Shown here piece by piece: positions 7,597-15,549 of a stretch of DNA of 26,754 nt. Source of the DNA: JBOFOR01 sp051654865 (GTDB lineage Bacteria; Bacillota; Clostridia; Peptostreptococcales; Peptostreptococcaceae). Within the stretch, counting starts at the first letter, position 1; each line of letters starts with the position of its first letter. The DNA is taken from assembly GCA_051654865.1 (NCBI GenBank), contig JBOFYV010000136.1, positions 1 to 26,754 on the forward strand. The letters are read 5' to 3'. The notes below the pieces were generated by a model. The model saw only the letters and a program-made list of their open reading frames with translations, did not search any database and was not told where the DNA came from. The position numbers were made by a program, and so were the translations under genes.

Positions 7597-8001
7597 ATGG
7601 GTATAGTTCAATTTTTAAGTTGTTTATATTTTATTATTACCATAGTATTAATGTTTAAGAGAAATTCCATAGGGAATGCATATATTGGATATGGAGTATT
7701 GACGTTCTTATTTGTAATGGGATATTCAAGTATACCTACAATACCAGCAAATATGGAAAATATAGCAATATTTATAGTGTTCTCTTTATTAATAACTTTA
7801 TTTGGTTTGACTTTTGGAATTATAATGACACTTTTTAAGAAAAGTAATAAAGTATCTAGAATTGCAGCAGTCACTTCATCAACGTTATTAATAGTGTTGT
7901 TATTTAATATAAAAGGATTTTTAACGTATATGTATATACCAGTACTATTATATATGTTGCAAGACTATACCAATAAAATTATGAATAATACAAATAGTTA
8001 A
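7597..8001 (+). CDS. Small membrane protein of unknown function
   Basis: A 134-residue hydrophobic protein I do not recognise. It shows four likely membrane helices (about residues 5-19, 27-45, 54-78 and 90-120), basic loops (FKRNSIG, FKKSNKVSR) and a short polar C-terminus. The composition resembles small clostridial membrane proteins with no assigned role. An AGGA ribosome-binding site at 7586-7589 precedes the ATG at good spacing. It lies 22 bp after the arc terminator and has its own terminator at 8031-8079, so it is probably transcribed alone or by read-through from arcD. A function in arginine transport is possible but has no support beyond position. Confidence 0.75.
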   Translation: MGIVQFLSCLYFIITIVLMFKRNSIGNAYIGYGVLTFLFVMGYSSIPTIPANMENIAIFIVFSLLITLFGLTFGIIMTLFKKSNKVSRIAAVTSSTLLIVLLFNIKGFLTYMYIPVLLYMLQDYTNKIMNNTNS

Positions 8002-8030
8002 CAACAGAAAAGTTTTATATTTAAAAAGTA

Positions 8031-8079
8031 AAAAAAGGTCTTTATACATTATAAATAATGTAAAAAAGACCTTTTTTTT
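8031..8079. terminator. Strong terminator, A- and T-flanked and possibly bidirectional
   Basis: AAAAAAGGTCTTT (8031-8043) pairs with AAAGACCTTTTTT (8065-8077), and an inner ACATTA/TAATGT helix (8046-8051 with 8056-8061) caps it. T8072-T8079 gives the plus-strand U-tract, while the A-run at 8031-8036 would give one on the minus strand. A small TTTGC-TTC-GCAAA hairpin lies just downstream (about 8092-8104). Confidence 0.9.
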
Positions 8080-8144
8080 AGTATATAAAAATTTGCTTCG
8101 CAAAAAGTATCTATATAAATAAATATAGTATGGGAAGTGAGATA

Positions 8145-9614
8145 ATGAAAACAGTAGTTGTTATTGGTGCTGGTATTGGAGGCTTGTGTACGGCAATAAG
8201 ATTGTTAAATAAAGGTTATAAAGTTACTATTTTAGAAAAAGAAAATACTATAGGTGGAAAATGTAATATAAAGAATATAGGTAAGTTTAAATTTGATTTA
8301 ACAGCATCTATATTAATGACACCTAATATATATACTGATATTTTTAAAGAATGTAATAAAAATTATAGAGACTATTTTACTATGAAAAAATTAGAGACCT
8401 TATATAAAGTAAATTATTGTGATGGAACAAATTTAAGTTTTTATAATGACTTAGGAAAAACTTCAAACACATTAGAAAAACTTCAAAAAGGATTATCTAT
8501 AGAATATATAGAATTTCTAGCATACTCCTTAAAAAAGTATTTAATTGGGAAGGAGTATTTTCTAGATAAACCAATGACTGAATTGAGTGAGATCCTAAAC
8601 TTAAAGTCTATAAAAAATTTAATAAAAATGAATCCATTTTCAACAACGTCAAGCTATATAGCAAATATAATTAGTAACAAAAAACTAAGAGAGTATTTAA
8701 TATTTCAGTCAATGTATATAGGAGTAAATCCATATACAAACTCCAATATATATACTTTGATTCCTGCAATATCTCAAGTATATGGATTATGGTATATAGA
8801 AGGTGGTTTTTATCAATATATAAGGGCGCTTGAACAGTTAGTATATGATTTAGGAGGAAATATAAAAACTAATACGAAGGTAGAAGAAATAATAATTCAT
8901 AGGAAAAGAGCTAAGGGAATAAAAACTAACAAAGGAAATTATAACTCTGATATTGTAATATGTAACGCAGATTTTCCTTACTCAACGCATCAATTAATTA
9001 AATATAAGTCAAAAAAGAGAATAAAAGAAATAAATGATAAAGAATATTCATGTTCTGTATTTATGATATACTTAGGACTAAATAAAAAATATAAAGAGCT
9101 TGAGGTTCATAATATTTATATTAATAAAGAGTTTGAAGATAGTATGCAAGCAGCGTTTAAAAGCAAGTTACCTAAATATCCATCTGTATATATGTATTGC
9201 CCAAGCAAAATAGACGAGTCATTATGCCCAAAGGGAAAAGAAACTTTAAATATTATGGTTAGAGTTCCTAACTTATATTATAAAGATATAAAATGGAGTA
9301 AAAAGTTTGTAAAGTATTTTAGAAATATAATAATAAATGAGATAAAACAGATAAAAGGACTAGAAGATATAGAAGATAATATAATATATGAATCGTATTT
9401 AACTCCAATAGATTTAAAAAATAAATTTAATTCATACTATGGAACTGCATTTGGATTAAGTCATAAGTTAGATCAAACAGTTTACTTTAGACCCCACATC
9501 AAAGATAAAAAAATAAAAAATTTATATTTTATAGGTTCATCAACTCATCCTGGAAATGGTGTATCTGTAATTATAGAGGGAAGTAAAACTTTAACAAATT
9601 TAATTCAAAAATAG
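8145..9614 (+). CDS. CrtI-like FAD-dependent desaturase/oxidoreductase
   Basis: A 489-residue protein of the phytoene desaturase (CrtI/CrtN) family. The N-terminal VVVIGAGIGGLCTAIRLLNKG is the Rossmann FAD-binding GxGxxG motif, followed by VTILEKENTIGGKC with the acidic residue that binds ADP-ribose. The C-terminus carries the family block NLYFIGSSTHPGNGVSVIIEGSK (about 465-486). In carotenoid makers these enzymes desaturate C30 or C40 polyenes. Here no crtB/crtM synthase is adjacent, so the substrate is open: a carotenoid, a polyunsaturated lipid, or a retinol-saturase-like reaction. ATG 8145 is preferred to the in-frame ATG 8130, because GTGAG (8137-8141) precedes it and MKTVVVIGAG starts directly at the fold. 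It is a single gene between terminators. Confidence 0.85.
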   Translation: MKTVVVIGAGIGGLCTAIRLLNKGYKVTILEKENTIGGKCNIKNIGKFKFDLTASILMTPNIYTDIFKECNKNYRDYFTMKKLETLYKVNYCDGTNLSFYNDLGKTSNTLEKLQKGLSIEYIEFLAYSLKKYLIGKEYFLDKPMTELSEILNLKSIKNLIKMNPFSTTSSYIANIISNKKLREYLIFQSMYIGVNPYTNSNIYTLIPAISQVYGLWYIEGGFYQYIRALEQLVYDLGGNIKTNTKVEEIIIHRKRAKGIKTNKGNYNSDIVICNADFPYSTHQLIKYKSKKRIKEINDKEYSCSVFMIYLGLNKKYKELEVHNIYINKEFEDSMQAAFKSKLPKYPSVYMYCPSKIDESLCPKGKETLNIMVRVPNLYYKDIKWSKKFVKYFRNIIINEIKQIKGLEDIEDNIIYESYLTPIDLKNKFNSYYGTAFGLSHKLDQTVYFRPHIKDKKIKNLYFIGSSTHPGNGVSVIIEGSKTLTNLIQK

Positions 9615-9623
9615 TTTGATTGA

Positions 9624-9669
9624 TATTGTACTGAGGCAAAACTTAAAAGGATTGTGCCTCAGTACAATA
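9624..9669. terminator. Bidirectional terminator between convergent genes
   Basis: A 15-bp perfect stem (9624-9638 with 9655-9669; core TTGTACTGAGGCA) with a 16-nt loop lies between the CrtI-like gene and the convergent ttcA-like gene. On the plus strand T-rich DNA (GTTATTTTATTTT) follows. The minus-strand tail is less T-rich. Confidence 0.8.
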
Positions 9670-9671
9670 AG

Positions 9672-10397
9672 TTATTTTATTTTATCTTTGTCCCATATAA
9701 ATAATTTATCAGAATTATTTAGAGCTCCAAAAATATTATTTTTAACTCCAGGCATTTGAGAATTTAATAAAGTAATAAGTTCTTTTGTATCCTGTCTTTT
9801 TGTGTGTCCGTTAGCTGGGCAAGGATTTTGTATAACTGGATAATCAAAATCTTTAACAGCTTTTTTTGTCATATATTCTTCTATATATATCATAGGTCTT
9901 ATAATAGTTAGGTCTTGCTTGTCCATATAAGTTTTAGGTGAAAAGCAATTTACTCTTCCTTCATAAAACATAGACATTAAAAATGTTTCTATTGCATCAT
10001 CTTTGTGATGACCTAAAGCTACCTTATTACATCCTAATTTCTTCGCATTATCGTTCAATGCGCCTCTTCTTAAATTTGCACATAAAGAACAAGGATTTTT
10101 TTCTTTTCTTATATCAAATACAATTTCTTTTATGTTTGTTTGTATTTCATAAAAAGGAACATCTAGTTCTTCGCAGAACTTATATAAAGGTGAGTTATCA
10201 ACGCCACCTGGATTTAGAGTTATAGCTATTAACTCAAACTTTTGAGGAGAGAATGTTTGATAGTTTTTTAGAATATGTAGTAATGTTAAACTATCTTTAC
10301 CTCCAGAAAGCCCAACTGCAATTTTATCATTATCTTGTATCATATTAAAATCTTGTATAGCTTGACGAGCTTTACTAAGAAGTTTTTGCATATGCAT
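9672..10397 (-). CDS. ttcA: TtcA-family tRNA 2-thiocytidine synthetase-like ATPase
   Basis: A 241-residue member of the PP-loop ATP-pyrophosphatase family. The PP-loop SGGKDS is at residues 31-36. The CSLCANLRRGAL block (about 102-113) and the later NPCPANG provide the cysteine pair plus third Cys characteristic of TtcA-type enzymes, which use an iron-sulfur cluster to thiolate tRNA cytidine 32. LGHHKDDAIETFLM is the usual second nucleotide-site motif. It is shorter than E. coli TtcA (about 311 residues), as expected for the clostridial branch, so the exact tRNA position is inference. CAGGAGGAT (complement of 10404-10412) lies 8 nt before the ATG at 10397. It is divergent from luxS and convergent with the CrtI-like gene. 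Confidence 0.85.
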   Translation of the reverse strand: MHMQKLLSKARQAIQDFNMIQDNDKIAVGLSGGKDSLTLLHILKNYQTFSPQKFELIAITLNPGGVDNSPLYKFCEELDVPFYEIQTNIKEIVFDIRKEKNPCSLCANLRRGALNDNAKKLGCNKVALGHHKDDAIETFLMSMFYEGRVNCFSPKTYMDKQDLTIIRPMIYIEEYMTKKAVKDFDYPVIQNPCPANGHTKRQDTKELITLLNSQMPGVKNNIFGALNNSDKLFIWDKDKIK

Positions 10398-10560
10398 ATT
10401 AATATCCTCCTGTAAATTTATATAATGAAAATATCACAATATTATAACAAACATATCTAGCTAATGTATACAACTTAAAGAATTTTAAGGCATATGTTAG
10501 TGTATATTAAATAATATTATAGTATATATATTTATAAAAATAGGATAATATATACCATTT

Positions 10561-10589
10561 TTGAAGTATAATATTAATTATACTAATAT
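10561..10589 (+). promoter_or_regulatory. Candidate promoter of the luxS-metH operon
   Basis: TTGAAG (10561-10566), a 17-bp spacer and TAATAT (10584-10589) form a plausible promoter 45 bp before the luxS start. The remaining part of the 236-bp divergent gap (10398-10633) is AT-rich, and I see no S-box or T-box leader in it, although the operon makes methionine. Confidence 0.4.
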
Positions 10590-10633
10590 ATTAAAAATAT
10601 TAAGAATATTAAAGAATAATGGAGGCGGGAATA

Positions 10634-11089
10634 GTGCAAAAAGTAGAGAGTTTTAAATTAGATCACACAAAAGTAAAAGCACCATATGTAAGAAAATGTT
10701 GTGTTTTAGATGGAACAAAAGGGGATAAAGTTTCTAAATTTGATTTGAGATTTTTACAACCAAATGCAGAAACATTTGGAACAGCTGCAATGCATGGGCT
10801 AGAACATTTATTAGCTACGTACTTAAGGGAGACATTAGATAATATAATAGATTTATCTCCTATGGGATGTAGAACAGGTTTTTATCTAATAGTATGGGGA
10901 GATGTAGAACCTAAAGAAATAAAAGAAGGATTAGAAAAAGCTTTAAAGATGGTAATAGAATCAACTGAAATACCAGCGGCAACAGCTGTAGAATGTGGAA
11001 ATTATAAGGATTTATCTTTATTTGGGGCTAAAGAATATGCAAAAGAAGCCTTAGAAAAAGGATTCTCATTAAACATATATGGTGAATAG
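10634..11089 (+). CDS. luxS: S-ribosylhomocysteine lyase
   Basis: LuxS cleaves S-ribosylhomocysteine into homocysteine and DPD, the precursor of the AI-2 signal. The GTG at 10634 is taken as start: GGAGG at 10621-10625 lies 8 nt before it, and with it the metal ligands fall at His54, Glu57 and His58 (HGLEH), the numbering familiar from B. subtilis LuxS. The in-frame ATG at 10619 overlaps the ribosome-binding site and is unlikely. Cys79 in SPMGCRTGFY is the catalytic cysteine and Cys121 in VECGNY the third metal ligand. The length of 151 residues is usual. It heads an operon with the MetH reactivation protein (5-bp gap) and MetH, which would use the homocysteine it releases. No nucleosidase gene (pfs) is in the window. 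Confidence 0.97.
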   Translation: MQKVESFKLDHTKVKAPYVRKCCVLDGTKGDKVSKFDLRFLQPNAETFGTAAMHGLEHLLATYLRETLDNIIDLSPMGCRTGFYLIVWGDVEPKEIKEGLEKALKMVIESTEIPAATAVECGNYKDLSLFGAKEYAKEALEKGFSLNIYGE

Positions 11090-11094
11090 ATAGA

Positions 11095-11811
11095 ATGAGA
11101 AATGAACTTAAAAACTTAATTAAGATAAATAAATCAGAAGTCCTAAGATATTTAGAGTATAAAGGACAAATGATTAGTAGTGATTTAGACAATACTATTA
11201 ATAAATGTATACAAATAACTAAAGAAAAAATAAACCCTCGATATATTTTGAGGGTTTATCCTATATTTAGAAATAAAGAAGAATGCGATAGTGAAATAAA
11301 AATAAATGGAACAAATGTCATTCTAAGAAGTAAAGATATACATAACCTGTTAAAAGATTGTGATAGTTGTGCAGTAATTGCAAGTACTTTGGGTATAGAA
11401 ATTGAAAAAGAAATTAGAAAGTATTCTTATTCAGAGCTTACGAAAAGTATAATAATTGATGCATGTGCCACAACCGCAATAGAAGAAATATGTGATATTG
11501 TACAGGAGAATTTAAAAGAAGAATTATCCAAACAAGAAAAATATATTACATATAGGTATAGTCCTGGATATGGAGATTTACCAATAAGCGTCAATGAAGA
11601 TATTATAAGAATGTTAAATGCATCAAAGGAAATCGGATTAACTATAACTGAAAAAGGAATAATGTTACCTAGGAAATCTGTAATAGCTATAATTGGAATA
11701 TCAAAAAACAAAACACATAAATCAAAAAAATCTTGTTCTAATTGCTTAAATAAGGACAATTGTAAATATAAAAAGGGGGATGATACCTGTGAATATAAGG
11801 GAATATATTAA
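11095..11811 (+). CDS. Free-standing MetH reactivation-domain protein
   Basis: A 238-residue protein resembling the C-terminal activation domain of cobalamin-dependent methionine synthase, which binds SAM and remethylates cob(II)alamin. Visible signs are RYSPGYGDLPIS (about 152-163), the RxxxGYG block typical of this domain, and ITEKGIMLPRKSVIAIIGIS. A Cys-rich tail (CSNCLNKDNCKYKK, then C) is common in the stand-alone clostridial versions and may hold a metal or cluster. Its start lies 5 bp after luxS; a GGTGA inside the luxS end (11081-11085) serves as ribosome-binding site, implying coupling. It overlaps metH by 23 bp. The neighbouring MetH lacks this domain, so the two very likely act together, with an unknown electron donor. 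Confidence 0.88.
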   Translation: MRNELKNLIKINKSEVLRYLEYKGQMISSDLDNTINKCIQITKEKINPRYILRVYPIFRNKEECDSEIKINGTNVILRSKDIHNLLKDCDSCAVIASTLGIEIEKEIRKYSYSELTKSIIIDACATTAIEEICDIVQENLKEELSKQEKYITYRYSPGYGDLPISVNEDIIRMLNASKEIGLTITEKGIMLPRKSVIAIIGISKNKTHKSKKSCSNCLNKDNCKYKKGDDTCEYKGIY

Positions 11812-14170
11812 ACAGAATATATTAGTTTTTGATGGAGCTATGGGCACAATGCTTCAACAAAAAGGACTAAAAATAGGAGAGAATCCAGAGGTTTTTGGAT
11901 TTGAAAATCCAGAAAAATTAATGGAAATACATAAAGCATATTTAGAAGCTGGTTCAAATGTAATAACAACGAATACCTTTGGAGCAAATGAGCTTAAGTT
12001 AGATAAAATTGGATACTCAGTAGAAAAAATCGTTGATAATGCTATATCTGTTGCCAAATTAGCAATAGAAAAAGTAAACAATTCAAAGCCTAAATTTGTA
12101 GCTTTAGATATAGGTCCTATTGGAGAGATGTTAGAGCCAATGGGAACTTTAAGCTTTGACAGCGCTTATGAAATATTCAAAAGACAGGTTATACAAGGTA
12201 AAAAATCAGGAGCTGATATCATAATAATCGAAACTATGATGGATTTATATGAAGCTAAAGCGGCAGTATTAGCGGCAAAAGAGAACAGTGATCTACCTAT
12301 ATTTTGTACAATGACTTTTGATGAAAATGGTAGGAGTTTTACAGGGTGTATGCCAGAAAGTATGGTTGCTACTATAGAAGGGTTAGGTGTAGATGCAATA
12401 GGAGTAAATTGTTCATTAGGACCAAAGCAATTATTACCGATAGTAGAAAAGATAGCATCAATGGCAAGTGTTCCGGTAATCGTACAAGCTAATGCAGGAT
12501 TACCGGATATGATAGAAGGTCAAGCGATTTATAATGTAGATGCAAAAGAGTTTTTTGATGGTGTTAAAAACTTTATACAAGTTGGAGCATCTATAATAGG
12601 TGGTTGTTGTGGAACAAATCCTAGCTTTATAAAGGAAATCACAGATAACTTATCAAGTCTTAAAAAGGTAAATATAGAAAATACGAATAAATGCTTAGTG
12701 TGCTCTCCATCAAAAGTTGTAGAAATAAAATCGCCAACTGTAGTAGGAGAAAGGTTAAACCCTACAGGTAGAGAACCATTAAAACAAGCTTTGAAAAATG
12801 AAAATCTAGAATATATAATTAATTTAGCATTGGAGCAAATAAAAGGTGGAGCGGATATATTAAATGTAAATGTAGGTTTACCAGATATAGATGAAGAAAA
12901 AATGATTCCTAAAGTAATAAAAGAGATACAATCTATAATTGATACTCCTCTTCAAGTTGATTCATCTAATATAAAGGCATTAGAGCAAGGATTAAGATAT
13001 TATAATGGAAAAACAATACTTAATTCAGTGAATGGTAAAGAAGAATCACTAGAAAATATATTACCAATAGCTAAAAAATATGGAGCGTGTATAGTAGGTC
13101 TTACTTTAGATGAATCGGGTATTCCGAAAACAGCAGAAGGTAGATTTGAAATAGCTAAAAAGATAGTAGATAGAGCTGTATCATATGGAATAAAAAAATC
13201 TGATATATTTATAGATTGTTTATCACTTACAGTATCAGCTCAACAAGAAGAAGCAACAGCAACGATAGAGTGTATAAAAATGGTAAAAGAAAAGCTAGGA
13301 GTAAAAACAATATTAGGAGTATCTAATATTTCTTTTGGCTTACCAAATAGAGAAGCTTTAAATAGTACATTTTTAACTTTAGCATTAGGGAGTGGGCTAG
13401 ACTTACCTATTATAAATCCTAATGAAGAAAGTATGATGAATGCTATAAATGCTTTTAAAGTGTTAAACAATATTGATAAAGGATGTATTAGATATATAGA
13501 GCAATATAGTGACTATAAAAAACATAACAATAAAAACGTAACCTTAGATAAGAATTTAAGCTTAGACCAAATCGTATCGAGAGGGCTAAAGGATGAAGCT
13601 GAAGCTATAACATTAGAATTACTTAAACAGCATAATGAAAATTATGTACTAGATAAAATACTAATACCAGCACTAGATGAAGTTGGAAAAAAGTATGACG
13701 GAGGGGAAGTATTTTTACCACAATTGATACAATCTGCTGAAACAGTAAAAGCATCATTGAATACAATAAAAAAACACTTAGAATTATCTAATAGTAACGC
13801 AGTATCAAAAGGCAAGATAATAGTAGCAACAGTAAAAGGAGATATACATGACATAGGAAAAAACATAGTAAAAATAATGTTAGAAAACTATGGGTATGAA
13901 GTTATTGACTTAGGCAAAGATGTTCCTATTGAGGATGTAGTAAATTATGCAAAAGAAAAGCAAATAAAGCTAATTGGCCTTAGTGCATTAATGACAACTA
14001 CAGTTAGTAGTATGAAAGAAACAATAGAGGCGATTAGATTAGAAGGAATAGAAGCAAAGATATTTGTAGGTGGAGCAGTGCTTACAGAAGAATATGCAAT
14101 GATGATAGGAGCAGACTATTATTCAAAGGATGCTAAATCAGCAGTTGAAATTGCGAAGTTAAATTTTTAA
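11789..14170 (+). CDS. metH: Cobalamin-dependent methionine synthase lacking the activation domain
   Basis: A 793-residue MetH that methylates homocysteine with methyltetrahydrofolate through cobalamin. The order is: homocysteine S-methyltransferase domain (about 1-290) with zinc ligands Cys208 (GVNCSLGP) and Cys273-Cys274 (GGCCGTNP); pterin-binding domain (about 310-560; VVGERLNPTGR, NVNVGLPDIDE); helical cobalamin cap (about 590-670); and a Rossmann cobalamin domain with D685-I-H687-D-I-G, the lower axial His motif. The reactivation domain that ends E. coli MetH (1227 residues) is absent and encoded just upstream. GTG 11789 is chosen over ATG 11780 because GGGGG at 11775-11779 abuts the ATG but sits 9 nt before the GTG. 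The gene overlaps its upstream partner by 23 bp, and a terminator closes the operon. Confidence 0.95.
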   Translation: MNIREYIKQNILVFDGAMGTMLQQKGLKIGENPEVFGFENPEKLMEIHKAYLEAGSNVITTNTFGANELKLDKIGYSVEKIVDNAISVAKLAIEKVNNSKPKFVALDIGPIGEMLEPMGTLSFDSAYEIFKRQVIQGKKSGADIIIIETMMDLYEAKAAVLAAKENSDLPIFCTMTFDENGRSFTGCMPESMVATIEGLGVDAIGVNCSLGPKQLLPIVEKIASMASVPVIVQANAGLPDMIEGQAIYNVDAKEFFDGVKNFIQVGASIIGGCCGTNPSFIKEITDNLSSLKKVNIENTNKCLVCSPSKVVEIKSPTVVGERLNPTGREPLKQALKNENLEYIINLALEQIKGGADILNVNVGLPDIDEEKMIPKVIKEIQSIIDTPLQVDSSNIKALEQGLRYYNGKTILNSVNGKEESLENILPIAKKYGACIVGLTLDESGIPKTAEGRFEIAKKIVDRAVSYGIKKSDIFIDCLSLTVSAQQEEATATIECIKMVKEKLGVKTILGVSNISFGLPNREALNSTFLTLALGSGLDLPIINPNEESMMNAINAFKVLNNIDKGCIRYIEQYSDYKKHNNKNVTLDKNLSLDQIVSRGLKDEAEAITLELLKQHNENYVLDKILIPALDEVGKKYDGGEVFLPQLIQSAETVKASLNTIKKHLELSNSNAVSKGKIIVATVKGDIHDIGKNIVKIMLENYGYEVIDLGKDVPIEDVVNYAKEKQIKLIGLSALMTTTVSSMKETIEAIRLEGIEAKIFVGGAVLTEEYAMMIGADYYSKDAKSAVEIAKLNF

Positions 14171-14177
14171 TAAGAAG

Positions 14178-14216
14178 TATACAAAAAAATAGGGAATTTC
14201 CCTATTTTTTTGTATA
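14178..14216. terminator. Terminator of the luxS-metH operon
   Basis: A 17-bp perfect palindrome (14178-14194 with 14200-14216) with loop AATTT. The stem itself includes seven A and seven T (T14205-14211), so it could work in both directions. The rest of the gap to 14468 is AT-rich and otherwise holds only the putative promoter of the next gene. Confidence 0.88.
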
Positions 14217-14427
14217 AGAAACTACATTGATTCAAAAAATATAGCTAAAATAGATTTGTTACAAACTAGTGTATTAGGCAATAAAAATAAACTTTACTTA
14301 ATTAAGTGTTAATATAAAAATAAAGTAATTTATAACGATATATTATATAAAATAGCTTATAAATAACTGTAAAAATATGTATAAAATATATTAAAGCAAA
14401 AATATCTAGAAAAAACCAATAGTAATG

Positions 14428-14436
14428 TGATAAAAT
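14428..14436 (+). promoter_or_regulatory. Candidate extended -10 promoter of the PfkB-family kinase gene
   Basis: TGATAAAAT (14428-14436) fits an extended -10 element (TGn plus TAAAAT) about 33 bp before the gene. The -35 region (TAGAAA, about 14407-14412) is poor. Confidence 0.35.
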
Positions 14437-14468
14437 AGGAAGGTGATTCTTAGGAAGGGTGGACAACA

Positions 14469-15425
14469 ATGATGGAAAATAGACAGCCTTATGCATTAGT
14501 TTTCGGAGTATCTGTTTTTGATATATGTGGTTTTACAGATAGAAACTATAGATCTAATGACTCTAATCCTGGAAAAGTTAAAACTTCTTTTGGAGGAGTT
14601 TGTAGAAATATAGCTGAATGTATGGCAAGAGTAGGTGTTAGTACTAGATTTATTTCTATTCTAGGAGATGATGAAGCTGGACTTAGAATGATGGAACATT
14701 CTAAAGTTATGGACTATGATATGAGCGATTCTTTAATGGTTAAAGGTGGAAGTACACCTACATATATGGCTATTTTAGATGAGCAAGGAGAAATGGTATC
14801 AGCTGTAGTAGATATGAAAATAATAGATGAATTTACTACAGAATTTATAGATTCTAAAGCAGAAATAATAAAAAATTCTGAGTATATGGTACTAGATTCA
14901 GATAGGCCAGATATAGTAGAATATATAATAAAGACATTTAGTGAAGATACGAAATTTATACTAGATCCTGTTTCTGCAGCTAAAGCAAAACTTGTAAAAC
15001 ATTTGATAAAGTATTTCCATACAATAAAGCCAAATAGATATGAGGCAGAAATAATGTGTGGATTTAAAATACACAATGATGAAGATTTAAGAAAAGCAGG
15101 TAAATACTTCAAAGACCTAGGTATAGAAAATGTATTTATAACACTAGATGAAGATGGTATATACTACAACAATGGAAAAGAAGAAGGTAAATTAAAAGCT
15201 AAAGAAGTTAAAGTAGTTAATGTTACTGGAGCAGGAGACTCATTTGTTGCAGGTATAACTAGTGGATATATGAATGATATAAATATAGTAGATACTGTAA
15301 AATATGCAATATCTATGTCAACAATAACAATTTCAACGGAAGAAACTATACATCCAGATATGTGTAATGAATTAGTTAAAGAATATATGGATAAAATAGA
15401 TTGGATTCATACAAATTATAAATAA
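14469..15425 (+). CDS. PfkB-family sugar kinase, pseudouridine-kinase-like
   Basis: A 318-residue ribokinase/PfkB-fold kinase. The N-terminal strand ALVFGVSVFDICG, the substrate loop FGGVCRNIAECMARVG (about 41-56), ILGDDEAG, GGSTPTYMAIL (the lid) and the C-terminal VTGAGDSFVAGIT (about 252-264), with the anion hole and catalytic Asp, place it firmly in the family. The GGVxRNxAExxARxG form and the following FxSxxGDDxxG resemble PsuK/YeiC pseudouridine kinases more than ribokinase or fructokinase. That assignment is moderate, since no psuG glycosidase gene is adjacent. AAGGGTGG (14455-14462) can serve either ATG 14469 or ATG 14472, a one-residue difference. The gene stands alone and converges on the aminopeptidase gene across a shared terminator. 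Confidence 0.85.
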   Translation: MMENRQPYALVFGVSVFDICGFTDRNYRSNDSNPGKVKTSFGGVCRNIAECMARVGVSTRFISILGDDEAGLRMMEHSKVMDYDMSDSLMVKGGSTPTYMAILDEQGEMVSAVVDMKIIDEFTTEFIDSKAEIIKNSEYMVLDSDRPDIVEYIIKTFSEDTKFILDPVSAAKAKLVKHLIKYFHTIKPNRYEAEIMCGFKIHNDEDLRKAGKYFKDLGIENVFITLDEDGIYYNNGKEEGKLKAKEVKVVNVTGAGDSFVAGITSGYMNDINIVDTVKYAISMSTITISTEETIHPDMCNELVKEYMDKIDWIHTNYK

Positions 15426-15486
15426 TTTCGTTATAGATTAACCTACAAAAGGTTAATTAATATAAAAATAATTTATCGTCAACAAC

Positions 15487-15533
15487 AAAAAAAGGACCGA
15501 AAAAGTTAATAACTTTTATCGGTTCTTTTTTTT
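15487..15533. terminator. Bidirectional terminator between convergent genes
   Basis: GGACCGA (15494-15500) pairs with TCGGTTC (15519-15525), and AAAAGTT with AACTTTT inside it, flanked by seven A (15487-15493) and eight T (15526-15533). The symmetrical tails suit both the kinase gene and the aminopeptidase gene. A smaller hairpin (ATTAACC 15437-15443 with GGTTAAT 15451-15457) precedes it. Confidence 0.88.
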
Positions 15534-15549
15534 ATAGAAAATATATTAA

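Noticed and set aside
8092..8104. TTTGCTTCGCAAA hairpin, with the related GCGAAGC near 18321, as a dispersed repeat family
   Set aside because: Only short, partial similarity between the two places; not enough to call a repeat family from this window.
10398..10633. SAM (S-box) riboswitch before the luxS-metH operon
   Set aside because: No conserved S-box core or terminator is visible and the gap is short and AT-rich.
10619..10633. ATG 10619 as the luxS start
   Set aside because: It precedes and overlaps the ribosome-binding site GGAGG; GTG 10634 gives correct spacing and the usual metal-ligand numbering.
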